Part shown: in pieces, positions 47,285 through 57,196 of the stretch
Numbering within the stretch: the first letter of the stretch is position 1
Layout of the letters: every line of letters begins with the position of its first letter
Origin: Endomychus coccineus
Taxonomy: Eukaryota; Arthropoda; Insecta; Coleoptera; Endomychidae
NCBI GenBank assembly: GCA_958510875.1
Contig: OY294067.1
Coordinates: 141,279,846 to 141,343,845 of the forward strand
Length of the DNA: 64,000 nucleotides
Reading direction: 5' to 3'
Position numbers and translations under genes: made by a program
The notes under the pieces: model-generated
What the model was told of the DNA's origin: nothing
Database searches by the model: none
Seen by the model: only the letters and a program-made list of their open reading frames with translations

Positions 47285-47324
47285 TTTTGACGTTTCGACA
47301 ATGTTTATTGCCTTTATCAAAATT
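47285..47324 (-). ncRNA. Variant hammerhead-like motif (other PLE family)
   Basis: Minus strand: TTGATAAA (47320-47313), stem II GGCAAT/ATTGTC with loop AAAC (47312-47297), GAAACGTC (47296-47289), then AAAA. The spacing equals the family D motif, but core C3 is T and G8 is A. Stem I has only about two pairs. It lies at the edge of (TA)n, as the family D ends do. No coding part of this family is present. Confidence 0.45.
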
Positions 47325-47325
47325 G

Positions 47326-47429
<104 letters not shown>

Positions 47430-47565
47430 AAGTTTAAAGTTTCTTTGCCTAATTGGCCACTATCGTGTATGTAACTTAAGAGATATAGAATTAAATTTTC
47501 TGAATTATGAAGATAACTTAGATAATTTAACATAGGATTATAAAGATGAATAAACGTAAAAGATT

Positions 47566-47641
47566 GAACCATAGGCGGGATTCGAACCCACATTTCTGGA
47601 TTTCTAGTCCAGGGTGTTTACCAATTACACCACTTCGGTCC
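47566..47641 (-). tRNA. tRNA-like sequence, anticodon AGA, copy 1
   Basis: On the minus strand: A-box-like TGGTGTAATTGG, anticodon arm CTGGA-CTAGAAA-TCCAG (anticodon AGA, which would read Ser UCU), B box GGTTCGAATCC. It lacks the long variable arm of tRNA-Ser, and its body is closer to tRNA-Gln. Acceptor pairing uses several G-U pairs. Likely a tRNA-derived repeat component rather than a functional tRNA. Confidence 0.6.
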
Positions 47642-48038
47642 TGTTAGATTTTTATATTTTTGTAAATATAAACCTCTGAAAGGATAGTAGATCATTGATG
47701 AACACAATGCGATTCGATGCCCTACCATAGATCAACTATTCACGCACATTCATCTGAAGTTCAGTCGTTTTTTGAAGTAAGGATTGTAGGTTAGTACTGC
47801 TATGGTTGGCAGTTACTTGACAGTTCTTATTCAAATGACAGCATCCCGGTTCTTATATATTTCAATAGAACTGACTGAGAATTGTTCTGGTTAATTATAA
47901 ACAAGTTTAAAATTTCTTTGCCTAATTGGCCACTATCGTGTATGTAACTTAAGAGATATAGAATTGAATTTTCTGAATTATGAAGATAACTTAGATAATT
48001 TAACATAGGATTATAAAGATGAATAAACGTAAAAGATT

Positions 48039-48114
48039 GAACCATAGGCGGGATTCGAACCCACATTTCTGGATTTCTAGTCCAGGGTGTTTACCAATTA
48101 CATCACTTCGGTCC
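48039..48114 (-). tRNA. tRNA-like sequence, anticodon AGA, copy 2
   Basis: Same as copy 1 except one change in the D-arm (CATCACTT for CACCACTT on the plus strand), which weakens the D stem. Part of the second direct copy of the ~480-bp unit. Confidence 0.55.
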
Positions 48115-48465
48115 TGTTAGATTTTTATATTTTTGTAAATATAAACCTCTGAAAGGATAGTAGATCATTGATAGTGGCCAATTAGGCAAAGAAACTTTAA
48201 ACTTGTTTATAATTAACCAGAACAATTTTCAGTCAGTTCTATTGAAATATATAAGAACCGGGATGCTGTCATTTGAATAAGAACTGTCAAGTAACTGCCA
48301 ACCATAGCAGTACTAACCTACAATCCTTACTTCAAAAAACGACTGAACTTCAGATGAATGTGCGTGAATAGTTGATCTATGGTAGGGCATCGAATCGCAT
48401 TGTGTTCATCAATGATCTACTATCCTTTCAGAGGTTTATATTTACAAAAATATAAAAATCTAACA

Positions 48466-48541
48466 GGACCGAAGTGGTGTAATTGGTAAACACCCTGGAC
48501 TAGAAATCCAGAAATGTGGGTTCGAATCCCGCCTATGGTTC
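48466..48541 (+). tRNA. tRNA-like sequence, anticodon AGA, copy 3 (inverted)
   Basis: Identical to copy 1 but on the plus strand, in the inverted copy of the unit. Confidence 0.6.
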
Positions 48542-48613
48542 AATCTTTTACGTTTATTCATCTTTATAATCCTATGTTAAATTATCTAAGTTATCTTCAT
48601 AATTCAGAAAATT

Positions 48614-49223
48614 TAATTAGCTGATGTCAGCTGCAGGGCCTGTCGAAAGGTGCCTGAGACGCTTTTCCACCTTCTGTCGGCATGTCTGGCAAAAGCGGCC
48701 TCGGCGTACACCCATCGCCATAATGCGGCCCTACGGGTGCTGTATTACCATCTAAGGCACTCGTACGGAATAGACCAAGAGCCGGTGCTGCCTTACATGC
48801 CAGGAGATATTGAGTCCGTTGTCGGAAACGAAAAATGCCAGATCTTCTGGAATTATCCGTTTCCGACCGTCAGGTCCATACAAGCAAATAGGCCTGACGT
48901 TGTCCTCCTCGATAAACTAATCAAGACTATGTATGTCATCGAATTCTCCGCTCCGGCAGAGAAGAACATAGTCTTGAAAGAGGAGGAAAAATGGACAAAA
49001 TATCAAGATCTCCTGTTCGAGCTCCGCACGCTATACCCAGGCCACAAGGTCGTATTAGTGGTTCTGATCATCGGTTTTTTGGGCGGAATCCGGTCTTCGC
49101 TGCGTTCAAACTTGAAGATCATTCCGGCCTGTAGGAACTCGGCGCAGATCTTGATAGACCGGATGCAAAAGGCAGTCATTCTGGGTTCAATTAGAATACT
49201 TAGGGCACACGATTTAGGAACCT
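48614..49223 (+). pseudogene. Non-LTR retrotransposon C-terminus with restriction-like endonuclease
   Basis: One frame of about 190 residues, cut at its 5' end by the tRNA-containing repeat. Zinc-knuckle remnant: FHLLSACLAKAASAYTHRHN. The endonuclease: RPDVVLLDKLIKTMYVIEFS holds the P-D and, about 12 residues on, the acidic residue of the PD-(D/E)XK fold; EEEKWTKYQDLLFELR supplies the K-x(n)-Y block. This arrangement defines the REL-type LINEs (R2/R4/NeSL/CRE). The segment ends [14 protein letters not shown], then a stop and a short 3' UTR (to about 49340). It is more GC-rich than its surroundings. No stop inside, so perhaps a recent 5'-truncated insertion. Confidence 0.75.
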
Positions 49224-49343
49224 GAAGCTACTTACCGACCGGTGGGGAGGAGTAGCTTCGGTTAACCGCCTTTTAGGTTTTTCTGGCGCGACTGCTGCGA
49301 TGTCGTCGGAGCTCGCAGCAGCCCCGACCAGGTTTGAATGTAA

Positions 49344-50008
<665 letters not shown>

Positions 50009-50068
50009 GAACTGGATTCTCGGGTATTGATCCGCGTTGTGTGGTTTCGGTCCTCAAAAGGACCAATT

Positions 50069-50110
50069 TCACGACGTTTCGGCAAAGTTTCATTTGCCAT
50101 CTTCAGGTGA
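50069..50110 (-). ncRNA. Hammerhead ribozyme motif at the 3' end of array unit 1
   Basis: Minus strand: stem I TCAC/GTGA, CTGAAGA 50106-50100, stem II GGCAAA/TTTGCC with a changed loop (TGAAAC), GAAACGTC 50080-50073. Self-complementary ACGT retained. Confidence 0.78.
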
Positions 50111-50207
50111 TTCGACCGTAGAGTCTGGAAAATCTAGGCGAACTGACGCTTACTTGGAGGGACAGGTATTTATATCCCCCGTTATGCTTGACCCTTGGAC
50201 TTTCGAA

Positions 50208-52610
50208 CTATTTCACGCTTGGTTGATTTCTACGTGTTTGGCTCCGAGTGACACGTTTGGATGACGTCATTGCGACGCTGAAATCAGCCGGAAAGTTTCC
50301 GCGACCTGTTGCACGTGCACTGGATACCACGTTCTCTCTTGTTTTTGGTTGTATCTTCCGACTTTCTAAAGCGGGTTTCCATGTTGCTGGTAATCTTAGT
50401 CCGTCATCTCGTTTGTTAAGACTATGTGGACGTTTCTCGATTTCTATTGCCTCCCTGGTTATTCTGGTGTAGAAGTGTCCAATGCTGGCTAGAGTCTTTG
50501 TGCTGCTAAAGTTGATCATATGGCCCGTACTTCTTACATGTTCAGCTAGTGAAGACGTGGTTTCGTTTTTCGACACGGCGTTTGCATGTTCAGTCTTTCG
50601 CACATCAATGCGTCTGTTGGTCTGTCCGATGTATGTCTTTTCACAATTACCACATGGCACCTCGTACACTCCTTGGCATTCTAGAGGAATTCTGTCTTTT
50701 GGATTCCGAAGAACATTTTTGATTTTCCTATCTGTTGTGAAGGTTGTTTTGATATCATGACGGCTCAGTATTTTGCAGATTTTGTCAGTTGTGCCTTTTA
50801 TGTAAGGTAGAAAAGCGTTTCCCACTGGTTGATCTTCATTGTTGACATCCTTCTCATTTTTGCGTTGAGAGTTATGAATCTGTTTTCTTGAATAGCCATT
50901 CATCCTAAGGGCTGCTCGGATGATTTCCATTTCTCCGTCGAAGTTCTCCGCATCAGCGAGACGTTTTGACCTTGTCATGAGGGTATTTACGACTGATTGT
51001 AGCTGGGATGGATGGTGATGCGAGTTACTATTCAAATATCGGTTCGTGTGGGTCTTTTTTCTGAATACTGTATGTCCCAAACTGCCGTCAGTTTTCTTTG
51101 TTACCAAAACATCTAGAAATGGTAATTGGTTGTTCTCTTCGGCTTCTATTGTGAATTTTATCCGATCATGGATTCCATTCAGGTGATCGAGAAACCCTCT
51201 TAGTTGTCCTTCTCCATGTGGCCAAATAACGAAAATATCATCTACATATCTGAGCCAAAGTTTGGGTTTTAGTTGCGCTGTGTTAAGAGCTTTAATTTCA
51301 AAATCCTCCATGGAAAGATTTGCGATCACTGGTGAGATTGGTGATCCCATCGGTGCTCCTTCGATTTGCCTATATCGCTGTCCCTCGTACATAAAGTAAG
51401 TATTGGCTACACAGTGTTTGGCCAAGTCAATAATGTATCCTTCCGGTTTGTATTTATGTTGGATGATCTCTAGGGCTTCGTTTATGGGTACTTGTGTGAA
51501 CAAGGATGCTACGTCGAAGCTTACTAATATGTCGTCAGGTCCTACTATTTGCATATCTAGAAGTTCGATAAAGTGTTCCGCGTTCCTCACATACGATGAT
51601 GCTGTCTCAACGTGCGGTTGTAACTTCTTGGCTAGGAATCTTGCTAATGCATGTGATGGTGAGCCGATAGAGCTTACTATTGGTCTCAGAGGTACTGCTG
51701 GCTTGTGTATTTTTGGGAGACCATACAGTTTCGGACATCTGGATGATTTTTCTCTTGAAATGAGATGTAACTGTAACTCAGGGTCGATAGGAGATGCCTT
51801 GATTTTCGCTTTCGTTGTTTTCTCTAGATATGTAGTGGGATCAGACCTAATCTTCTTGTAAGTCGGATCGTCCAATAGCGCAGCCATCTTGGTTCTGTAG
51901 TCATTAGTGTTCATGACAACGGTTGCATTTCCTCCATCTGCTGGTAGGATGATGATGCTTTCGTTCTCTCGAAGAGTTTTCAGTGCTAGGAACTCGTCGT
52001 GTGAAACGTTCCTTTTAGGTGGCTTCGAGGTTCGTAGAATACGCGACACATCTTTGCGAATAATCTCTGCTTCACTTTTATCCTGCAGCGAAGTTATAGC
52101 AGATTCCACGTTGCAAATGATGTCTTCCAATGGAATGCGTGCCGGTGCAATAGCGAAGTTAAAACCTTCAGCAAGGACATCCATGGAGGCATTATTCAAA
52201 GAATGGTCGGATAAGTTATGGACAACTTTGACAGGATCTATGTTTGTGCTGTCTCCCTCAGGTTTCTGGGTGTCTTTCAGATGATTGAACTTCTTCTTCT
52301 GTTTCTCTATAGTTATTTCAGTGTTTTTCTCTGCTCTGAACTCGGCAAGCTGGTCAATTCTTTCCCAAAGTAAAGGATTGATTTCATTGCTGAGATAGAG
52401 GTGAACACGTAGTAGCTTGCTATCAGTATCATCCAGAATTCTTCTTGTTTGGTGAATGGCATCTCGAAGCAGTGCAAAACTCGTTCTTCTCAAGATGTTC
52501 TTGGTTCTCGCGGACATAATGTGTAGAACTGGATTCTCGGGTATTGATCCGCGTTGTGTGGTTCCGGTCCTCAAAAGGACCAATTTCACGACCTTTCGGC
52601 AAAGTCGCAT
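50208..52610 (-). CDS. Intact PLE protein: reverse transcriptase and GIY-YIG endonuclease (800 aa)
   Basis: An uninterrupted 800-residue frame, a normal length for endonuclease-bearing PLEs. Residues 1-31 are encoded by the terminal repeat, including the hammerhead. Met32 (52517) lies just inside the unit and is the likelier start if the ribozyme trims the RNA. RT landmarks: ILPADGGNATVVM (221-233), LYGLPKIHKP (295-304), motif A SFDVASLFT (364-372), motif B GAPMGSPISP (418-427), active site YVDD (455-458), LPFLDVLV (496-503). Endonuclease: [16 protein letters not shown] (647-662), Arg667, Cys653/Cys656 with His675, His691 and His697 for the zinc-finger-like block, and the late EIEKRPHSLN. The basic tail (KRVTRSQTRRN) ends inside the next terminal repeat. 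It would copy its RNA at a nicked target in the nucleus. No disabling change is visible. Confidence 0.93.
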   Translation of the reverse strand: MRLCRKVVKLVLLRTGTTQRGSIPENPVLHIMSARTKNILRRTSFALLRDAIHQTRRILDDTDSKLLRVHLYLSNEINPLLWERIDQLAEFRAEKNTEITIEKQKKKFNHLKDTQKPEGDSTNIDPVKVVHNLSDHSLNNASMDVLAEGFNFAIAPARIPLEDIICNVESAITSLQDKSEAEIIRKDVSRILRTSKPPKRNVSHDEFLALKTLRENESIIILPADGGNATVVMNTNDYRTKMAALLDDPTYKKIRSDPTTYLEKTTKAKIKASPIDPELQLHLISREKSSRCPKLYGLPKIHKPAVPLRPIVSSIGSPSHALARFLAKKLQPHVETASSYVRNAEHFIELLDMQIVGPDDILVSFDVASLFTQVPINEALEIIQHKYKPEGYIIDLAKHCVANTYFMYEGQRYRQIEGAPMGSPISPVIANLSMEDFEIKALNTAQLKPKLWLRYVDDIFVIWPHGEGQLRGFLDHLNGIHDRIKFTIEAEENNQLPFLDVLVTKKTDGSLGHTVFRKKTHTNRYLNSNSHHHPSQLQSVVNTLMTRSKRLADAENFDGEMEIIRAALRMNGYSRKQIHNSQRKNEKDVNNEDQPVGNAFLPYIKGTTDKICKILSRHDIKTTFTTDRKIKNVLRNPKDRIPLECQGVYEVPCGNCEKTYIGQTNRRIDVRKTEHANAVSKNETTSSLAEHVRSTGHMINFSSTKTLASIGHFYTRITREAIEIEKRPHSLNKRDDGLRLPATWKPALESRKIQPKTRENVVSSARATGRGNFPADFSVAMTSSKRVTRSQTRRNQPSVK

Positions 52611-52627
52611 TTGCCATCTTCAGGTGA
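52586..52627 (-). ncRNA. Hammerhead-like motif with altered stem III, junction of units 1 and 2
   Basis: Core CTGAAGA (52623-52617), stem II GGCAAA/TTTGCC and stem I TCAC/GTGA are intact. The segment after stem II reads GAAAGGTC, so stem III is AGGU rather than the self-complementary ACGU. In the overlapping ORF the change turns Asn6 (AAC) into Lys (AAG). Confidence 0.65.
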
Positions 52628-52783
52628 TTCGACCGTAGAGTCTGGAAAATCTAGGCGAACTGACGCTTACTTAGAGGGACAGGTATTTATATCCCCCGTT
52701 ATGCTTGACCTTTGGACTTTCGAACTAGTTCACGCTTGGTTGATTTCTACGTGTTTGGCTCCAAGTGACACGTTTGGATGACG

Positions 52784-55126
52784 TCATTGCGACGCTGGAA
52801 TCAGCCGGAAAGTTTCCGTGACCTGTTGCACGTGCACTGGATACCACGTTCTCTCTTGTTTTGGTTGTATCTTCCGACTTTCTAAAGCGGGTTTCCATGT
52901 TGCTGGTAATCTTAGTCCGTCATCTCGTTTGTTAAGACTATGTGGACGTTTCTCGATCTCTATTGCCTCCCTGGTTATTCTGGTGTAGAAGTGTTCAATG
53001 TTGGCTAGAGTCTTTGTGCCGCTAAAGTTGATCATATGGCCCGTACTTCTTACATGTTCAGCTAGTGAAGACGTGGTTTCGTTTTTCGACACACCGTTTG
53101 CATGTTCAGTCTTTCGCACATCAATGCGTCTGTTGGTCTGTCCGATGTATGTCTTTTCACAATTACCACATGGCACCTCGTACACTCCTTGGCATTCTAG
53201 AGGAATTCTGTCTTTTGGATTCCGAAGAACATTTTTGATTTTCCTATCTGTTGTGAAGGTTGTTTTGATATCATGACGGCTCAGTATTTTGCAGATTTTG
53301 TCAGTTGTGCCTTTTATGTAAGGTAGAAAAGCGTTTCCCACTGGTTGATCTTCATTGTTGACATCCTTCTCATTTTTGCGTTGAGAGTTATGAATCTGTT
53401 TTCTTGAATAGCCATTCATCCTAAGGGCTGCTCGGATGATTTCCATTTCTCCGTCGAAGTTCTCCGCATCAGCGAGACGTTTTGACCTTGTCATGAGGGT
53501 ATTTACGACTGATTGTAGCTGGGATGGATGGTGATGCGAGTTACTATTCAAATATCGGTTCGTGTGGGTCTTTTTTCTGAATACTGTATGTCCCAAACTG
53601 CCGTCAGTTTTCTTTGTTACCAAAACATCTAGAAATGGTAATTGGTTGTTCTCTTCGGCTTCTATTGTGAATTTTATCCGATCATGGATTCCATTCAGGT
53701 GATCGAGAAACCCTCTTAGTTGTCCTTCTCCATGTGGCCAAATAACGAAAATATCATCTACATATCTGAGCCAAAGTTTGGGTTTTAGTTGCGCTGTGTT
53801 AAGAGCTTTAATTTCAAAATCCTCCATGGAAGGATTTGCGATCACTGGTGAGATTGGTGATCCCATCGGTGCTCCTTCGATTTGCCTATATCGCTGTCCC
53901 TCGTACATAAAGTAAGTATTGGCTATACAGTGTTTGGCCAAGTCAATAATGTATCCTTCCGGTTTGTATTTATGTTGGATGATCTCTAGGGCTTCGTTTA
54001 TGGGTACTTGTGTGAACAAGGATGCTACGTCGAAGCTTACTAATATGTCGTCAGGTCCTACTATTTGCATATCTAGAAGTTCGATAAAGTGTTCCGCGTT
54101 CCTCACATACGATGATGCTGTCTCAACGTGCGGTTGTAACTTCTTGGCTAGGAATCTTGCTAATGCATGTGATGGTGAGCCGATAGAGCTTACTATTGGT
54201 CTCAGAGGTACTGCTGGCTTGTGTATTTTTGGGAGACCATACAGTTTCGGACATCTGGATGATTTTTCTCTTGAAATGAGATGTAACTGTAACTCAGGGT
54301 CGATAGGAGATGCCTTGATTTTCGCTTTCGTTGTTTTCTCTAGATATGTAGTGGGATCAGACCTAATCTTCTTGTAAGTCGGATCGTCCAATAGCGCAGC
54401 CATCTTGGTTCTGTAGTCATTAGTGTTCATGACAACGGTTGCATTTCCTCCATCTGCTGGTAGGATGATGATGCTTTCGTTCTCTCGAAGAGTTTTCAGT
54501 GCTAGGAACTCGTCGTGTGAAACGTTCCTTTTAGGTGGCTTCGAGGTTCGTAGAATACGCGACACATCTTGGCGAATAATCTCTGCTTCACTTTTATCCT
54601 GCAGCGAAGTTATAGCAGATTCCACGTTGCAAATGATGTCCTCCAATGGAATGCGTGCCGGTGCAATAGCGAAGTTAAAACCTTTAGCAAGGACATCCAT
54701 GGAGGCATTATTCAAAGAATGGTCGGATAAGTTATGGACAACTTTGACAGGATCTATGTTTGTGCTGTCTCCCTCAGGTTTCTGGGTGTCTTTCAGATGA
54801 TTGAACTTCTTCTTCTGTTTCTCTATAGTTATTTCAGTGTTTTTCTCTGCTCTGAACTCGGCAAGCTGGTCAATTCTTTCCCAAAGTAAAGGATTGATTT
54901 CATTGCTGAGATAGAGGTGAACACGTAGTAGCTTGCTATCAGTATCATCCAGAATTCTTCTTGTTTGGTGAATGGCATCTCGAAGCAGTGCAAAACTCGT
55001 TCTTCTCAAGATGTTCTTGGTTCTCGCGGACATAATGTGTAGAACTGGATTCTCGGGTATTGATCCGCGTTGTGTGGTTCCGGTCCTCAAAAGGACCAAT
55101 TTCACGACCTTTCGGCAAAGTCGCAT
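52784..55126 (-). CDS. PLE protein, array unit 2 (780 aa, altered C-terminus)
   Basis: Nearly identical to the unit 1 protein over residues 1-755, with all RT (SFDVASLFT, GAPMGSPISP, YVDD) and GIY-YIG landmarks kept. Differences are few: Glu148 to Lys, Lys186 to Gln, Val401 to Ile, Leu432 to Pro, and several near 678-710. A one-base shorter T tract near 52857-52861 (compare 50341-50345) shifts the frame after residue 755, replacing the basic tail with an unrelated 25-residue end. Because the changed part lies after the catalytic domains the protein may still work, but the tail loss could matter. As in unit 1, Met32 (55033) is a plausible start. Confidence 0.85.
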   Translation of the reverse strand: MRLCRKVVKLVLLRTGTTQRGSIPENPVLHIMSARTKNILRRTSFALLRDAIHQTRRILDDTDSKLLRVHLYLSNEINPLLWERIDQLAEFRAEKNTEITIEKQKKKFNHLKDTQKPEGDSTNIDPVKVVHNLSDHSLNNASMDVLAKGFNFAIAPARIPLEDIICNVESAITSLQDKSEAEIIRQDVSRILRTSKPPKRNVSHDEFLALKTLRENESIIILPADGGNATVVMNTNDYRTKMAALLDDPTYKKIRSDPTTYLEKTTKAKIKASPIDPELQLHLISREKSSRCPKLYGLPKIHKPAVPLRPIVSSIGSPSHALARFLAKKLQPHVETASSYVRNAEHFIELLDMQIVGPDDILVSFDVASLFTQVPINEALEIIQHKYKPEGYIIDLAKHCIANTYFMYEGQRYRQIEGAPMGSPISPVIANPSMEDFEIKALNTAQLKPKLWLRYVDDIFVIWPHGEGQLRGFLDHLNGIHDRIKFTIEAEENNQLPFLDVLVTKKTDGSLGHTVFRKKTHTNRYLNSNSHHHPSQLQSVVNTLMTRSKRLADAENFDGEMEIIRAALRMNGYSRKQIHNSQRKNEKDVNNEDQPVGNAFLPYIKGTTDKICKILSRHDIKTTFTTDRKIKNVLRNPKDRIPLECQGVYEVPCGNCEKTYIGQTNRRIDVRKTEHANGVSKNETTSSLAEHVRSTGHMINFSGTKTLANIEHFYTRITREAIEIEKRPHSLNKRDDGLRLPATWKPALESRKIQPKQERTWYPVHVQQVTETFRLIPASQ

Positions 55127-55143
55127 TTGCCATCTTCAGGTGA
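55102..55143 (-). ncRNA. Hammerhead-like motif with altered stem III, junction of units 2 and 3
   Basis: Identical to 52586-52627, including GAAAGGTC in place of GAAACGTC. Confidence 0.65.
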
Positions 55144-55299
55144 TTCGACCGTAGAGTCTGGAAAATCTAGGCGAACTGACGCTTACTTGGAGGGACAGGT
55201 ATTTATATCCCCCGTTATGCTTGACCTTTGGACTTTCGAACTAGTTCACGCTTGGTTGATTTCTACGTGTTTGGCTCCAAGTGACACGTTTGGATGACG

Positions 55300-56860
55300 T
55301 CATTGCGACGCTGGAATCAGCCGGAAAGTTTCCGTGACCTGTTGCACGTGCACTGGATACCACGTTCTCTCTTGTTTTGGTTGTATCTTCCGACTTTCTA
55401 AAGCGGGTTTCCATGTTGCTGGTAATCTTAGTCCGTCATCTCGTTTGTTAAGACTATGTGGACGTTTCTCGATCTCTATTGCCTCCCTGGTTATTCTGGT
55501 GTAGAAGTGTTCAATGTTGGCTAGAGTCTTTGTGCCGCTAAAGTTGATCATATGGCCCGTACTTCTTACATGTTCAGCTAGTGAAGACGTGGTTTCGTTT
55601 TTCGACACACCGTTTGCATGTTCAGTCTTTCGCACATCAATGCGTCTGTTGGTCTGTCCGATGTATGTCTTTTCACAATTACCACATGGCACCTCGTACA
55701 CTCTTTGGCATTCTAGAGGAATTCTGTCTTTTGGATTCCGAAGAACATTTTTGATTTTCCTATCTGTTGTGAAGGTGGTTTTGATATCATGACGGCTCAG
55801 TATTTTGCAGATTTTGTCAGTTGTGCCTTTTATGTAAGGTAGAAAAGCGTTTCCCACTGGTTGATCTTCATTGTTGACATCCTTCTCATTTTTGCGTTGA
55901 GAGTTATGAATCTGTTTTCTTGAATAGCCATTCATCCTAAGGGCTGCTCGGGTGATTTCCGTTTCTCCATCGAAGTTCTCCGCATCAGCGAGACGTTTTG
56001 ACCTTGTCATGAGGGTATTTACGACTGATTGTAGCTGGGATGGATGGTGACGCGAGTTACTATTCAAATATCGGTTCGTGTGGGTTTTTTTCCGAATACT
56101 GTATGTCCCAAACTGCCGTCAGTTTTCTTTGTTACCAAAACGTCTAGAAATGGTAATTGGTTGTTCTCTTCGGCTTCTATTGTGAATTTTATCCGATCAT
56201 GGATTCCATTCAGGTGATCGAGAAACCCTCTTAGTTGTCCTTCTCCATGTGGCCAAATAACGAAAATATCATCTATATATCTGAGCCAAAGTTTGGGTTT
56301 TAGTTGAGCTGTGTTAAGAGCTTTAATTTCAAAATCCTCCATGGAAAGATTTGCGATCACTGGTGAGATTGGTGATCCCATCGGTGCTCCTTCGATTTGC
56401 CTATATCGCTGTCCCTCGTACATAAAGTAAGTATTGGCTACACAGTGTTTGGCCAAGTCAATAATGTATCCTTCCGGTTTGTACTTATGTTGGATGATCT
56501 CTAGCGCTTCGTTTATGGGTACTTGTGTGAACAAGGATGCTACGTCGAAGCTCACTAATATGTTGTCAAGTCCTACTATTTGCATATCTAGAAGTTCGAT
56601 AAAGTGTTCCGCGTTCCTCACATACGATGATGCTGTCTCAACGTGCGGTTGTAACTTCTTGGCTGGGAATCTTGCTAATGCATGTGATGGTGAGCCGATA
56701 GAGCTTACTATTGGTCTCAGAGGTACTGCTGGCTTGTGTATTTTTGGGAGACCATACTGTTTCGGACATCTGGATGATTTTTCTCTTGGAATGAGATGTA
56801 ACTGTAACTCAGGGTCGATAGGAGATGCCTTGATTTTCGCTTTCGTTGTTTTCTCTAGTC
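55300..56860 (-). pseudogene. PLE protein, array unit 3, 5'-truncated and frameshifted
   Basis: Coding starts at residue ~262 of the full protein (LEKTTKAKIKASP), after a TGA at the inverted-repeat junction. RT motifs are present (SFDVASLFT, GAPMGSPISP, RYIDDIFVIW), then a one-base loss in a T tract near 56080 shifts the frame after LGHTVFGKK. The second frame (56067-55300) continues from YMNSNSRHHP-like sequence through the complete GIY-YIG region. It shares the short T tract and altered C-terminus of unit 2. Dead. Confidence 0.88.
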
Positions 56861-56861
56861 A

Positions 56862-57130
56862 CTCGGAGCCAAACACGTCAAACTCTGTCACTCGGAGCCA
56901 AACACGTAGAAATCAACCAAGCGTGAAATAGTTCGAAAGTCCAAAGGTCAAGCATAACGGGGAATATAAATACCTGTCCCTCCAAGTAAGCGTCAGTTCG
57001 CCTAGATTTTCCAGACTCTACGGTCGAATCACCTGAATATGGCAAATGCGACTTTGCCGAAACGTCGTGAAATTGGTCCTTTTGAGGACCGAAACCACAC
57101 AACGCGGATCAATACCCGAGAATCCAGTTC

Positions 57131-57133
<3 letters not shown>
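56862..57133 (+). mobile_element. Inverted terminal repeat closing the PLE array
   Basis: Forward-oriented copy of the family D 3' end (about 20 codons of the C-terminal tail, SVTRSQTRRNQPSVK, then the terminal repeat), joined head to head to unit 3. A 21-bp segment (GTCACTCGGAGCCAAACACGT) is duplicated at the junction (56858-56878 and 56887-56907). Ends CCAGTTCTACA against (TA)n. Confidence 0.85.
57029..57070 (+). ncRNA. Inactivated hammerhead motif, PLE family D
   Basis: Stems I and II and GAAACGTC are kept, but the core reads CTGAATA (57033-57039): the essential G8 is changed to T. Confidence 0.7.

Positions 57134-57190
<57 letters not shown>
57134..57190. repeat. (TA)n microsatellite
   Basis: About 28 units, starting at the PLE terminal-repeat end. 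Confidence 0.95.

Positions 57191-57196
<6 letters not shown>

Noticed and set aside
47566..48541. Functional host tRNA-Ser(AGA) genes
   Set aside because: No long variable arm, imperfect acceptor stem, and copies lie only in the repeated unit; kept as tRNA-like.
51403..52284. Forward frames of 92-165 residues opposite the PLE array (also 53919, 54423, 56434)
   Set aside because: They are antisense shadows of the highly similar PLE coding strands and have no motif.
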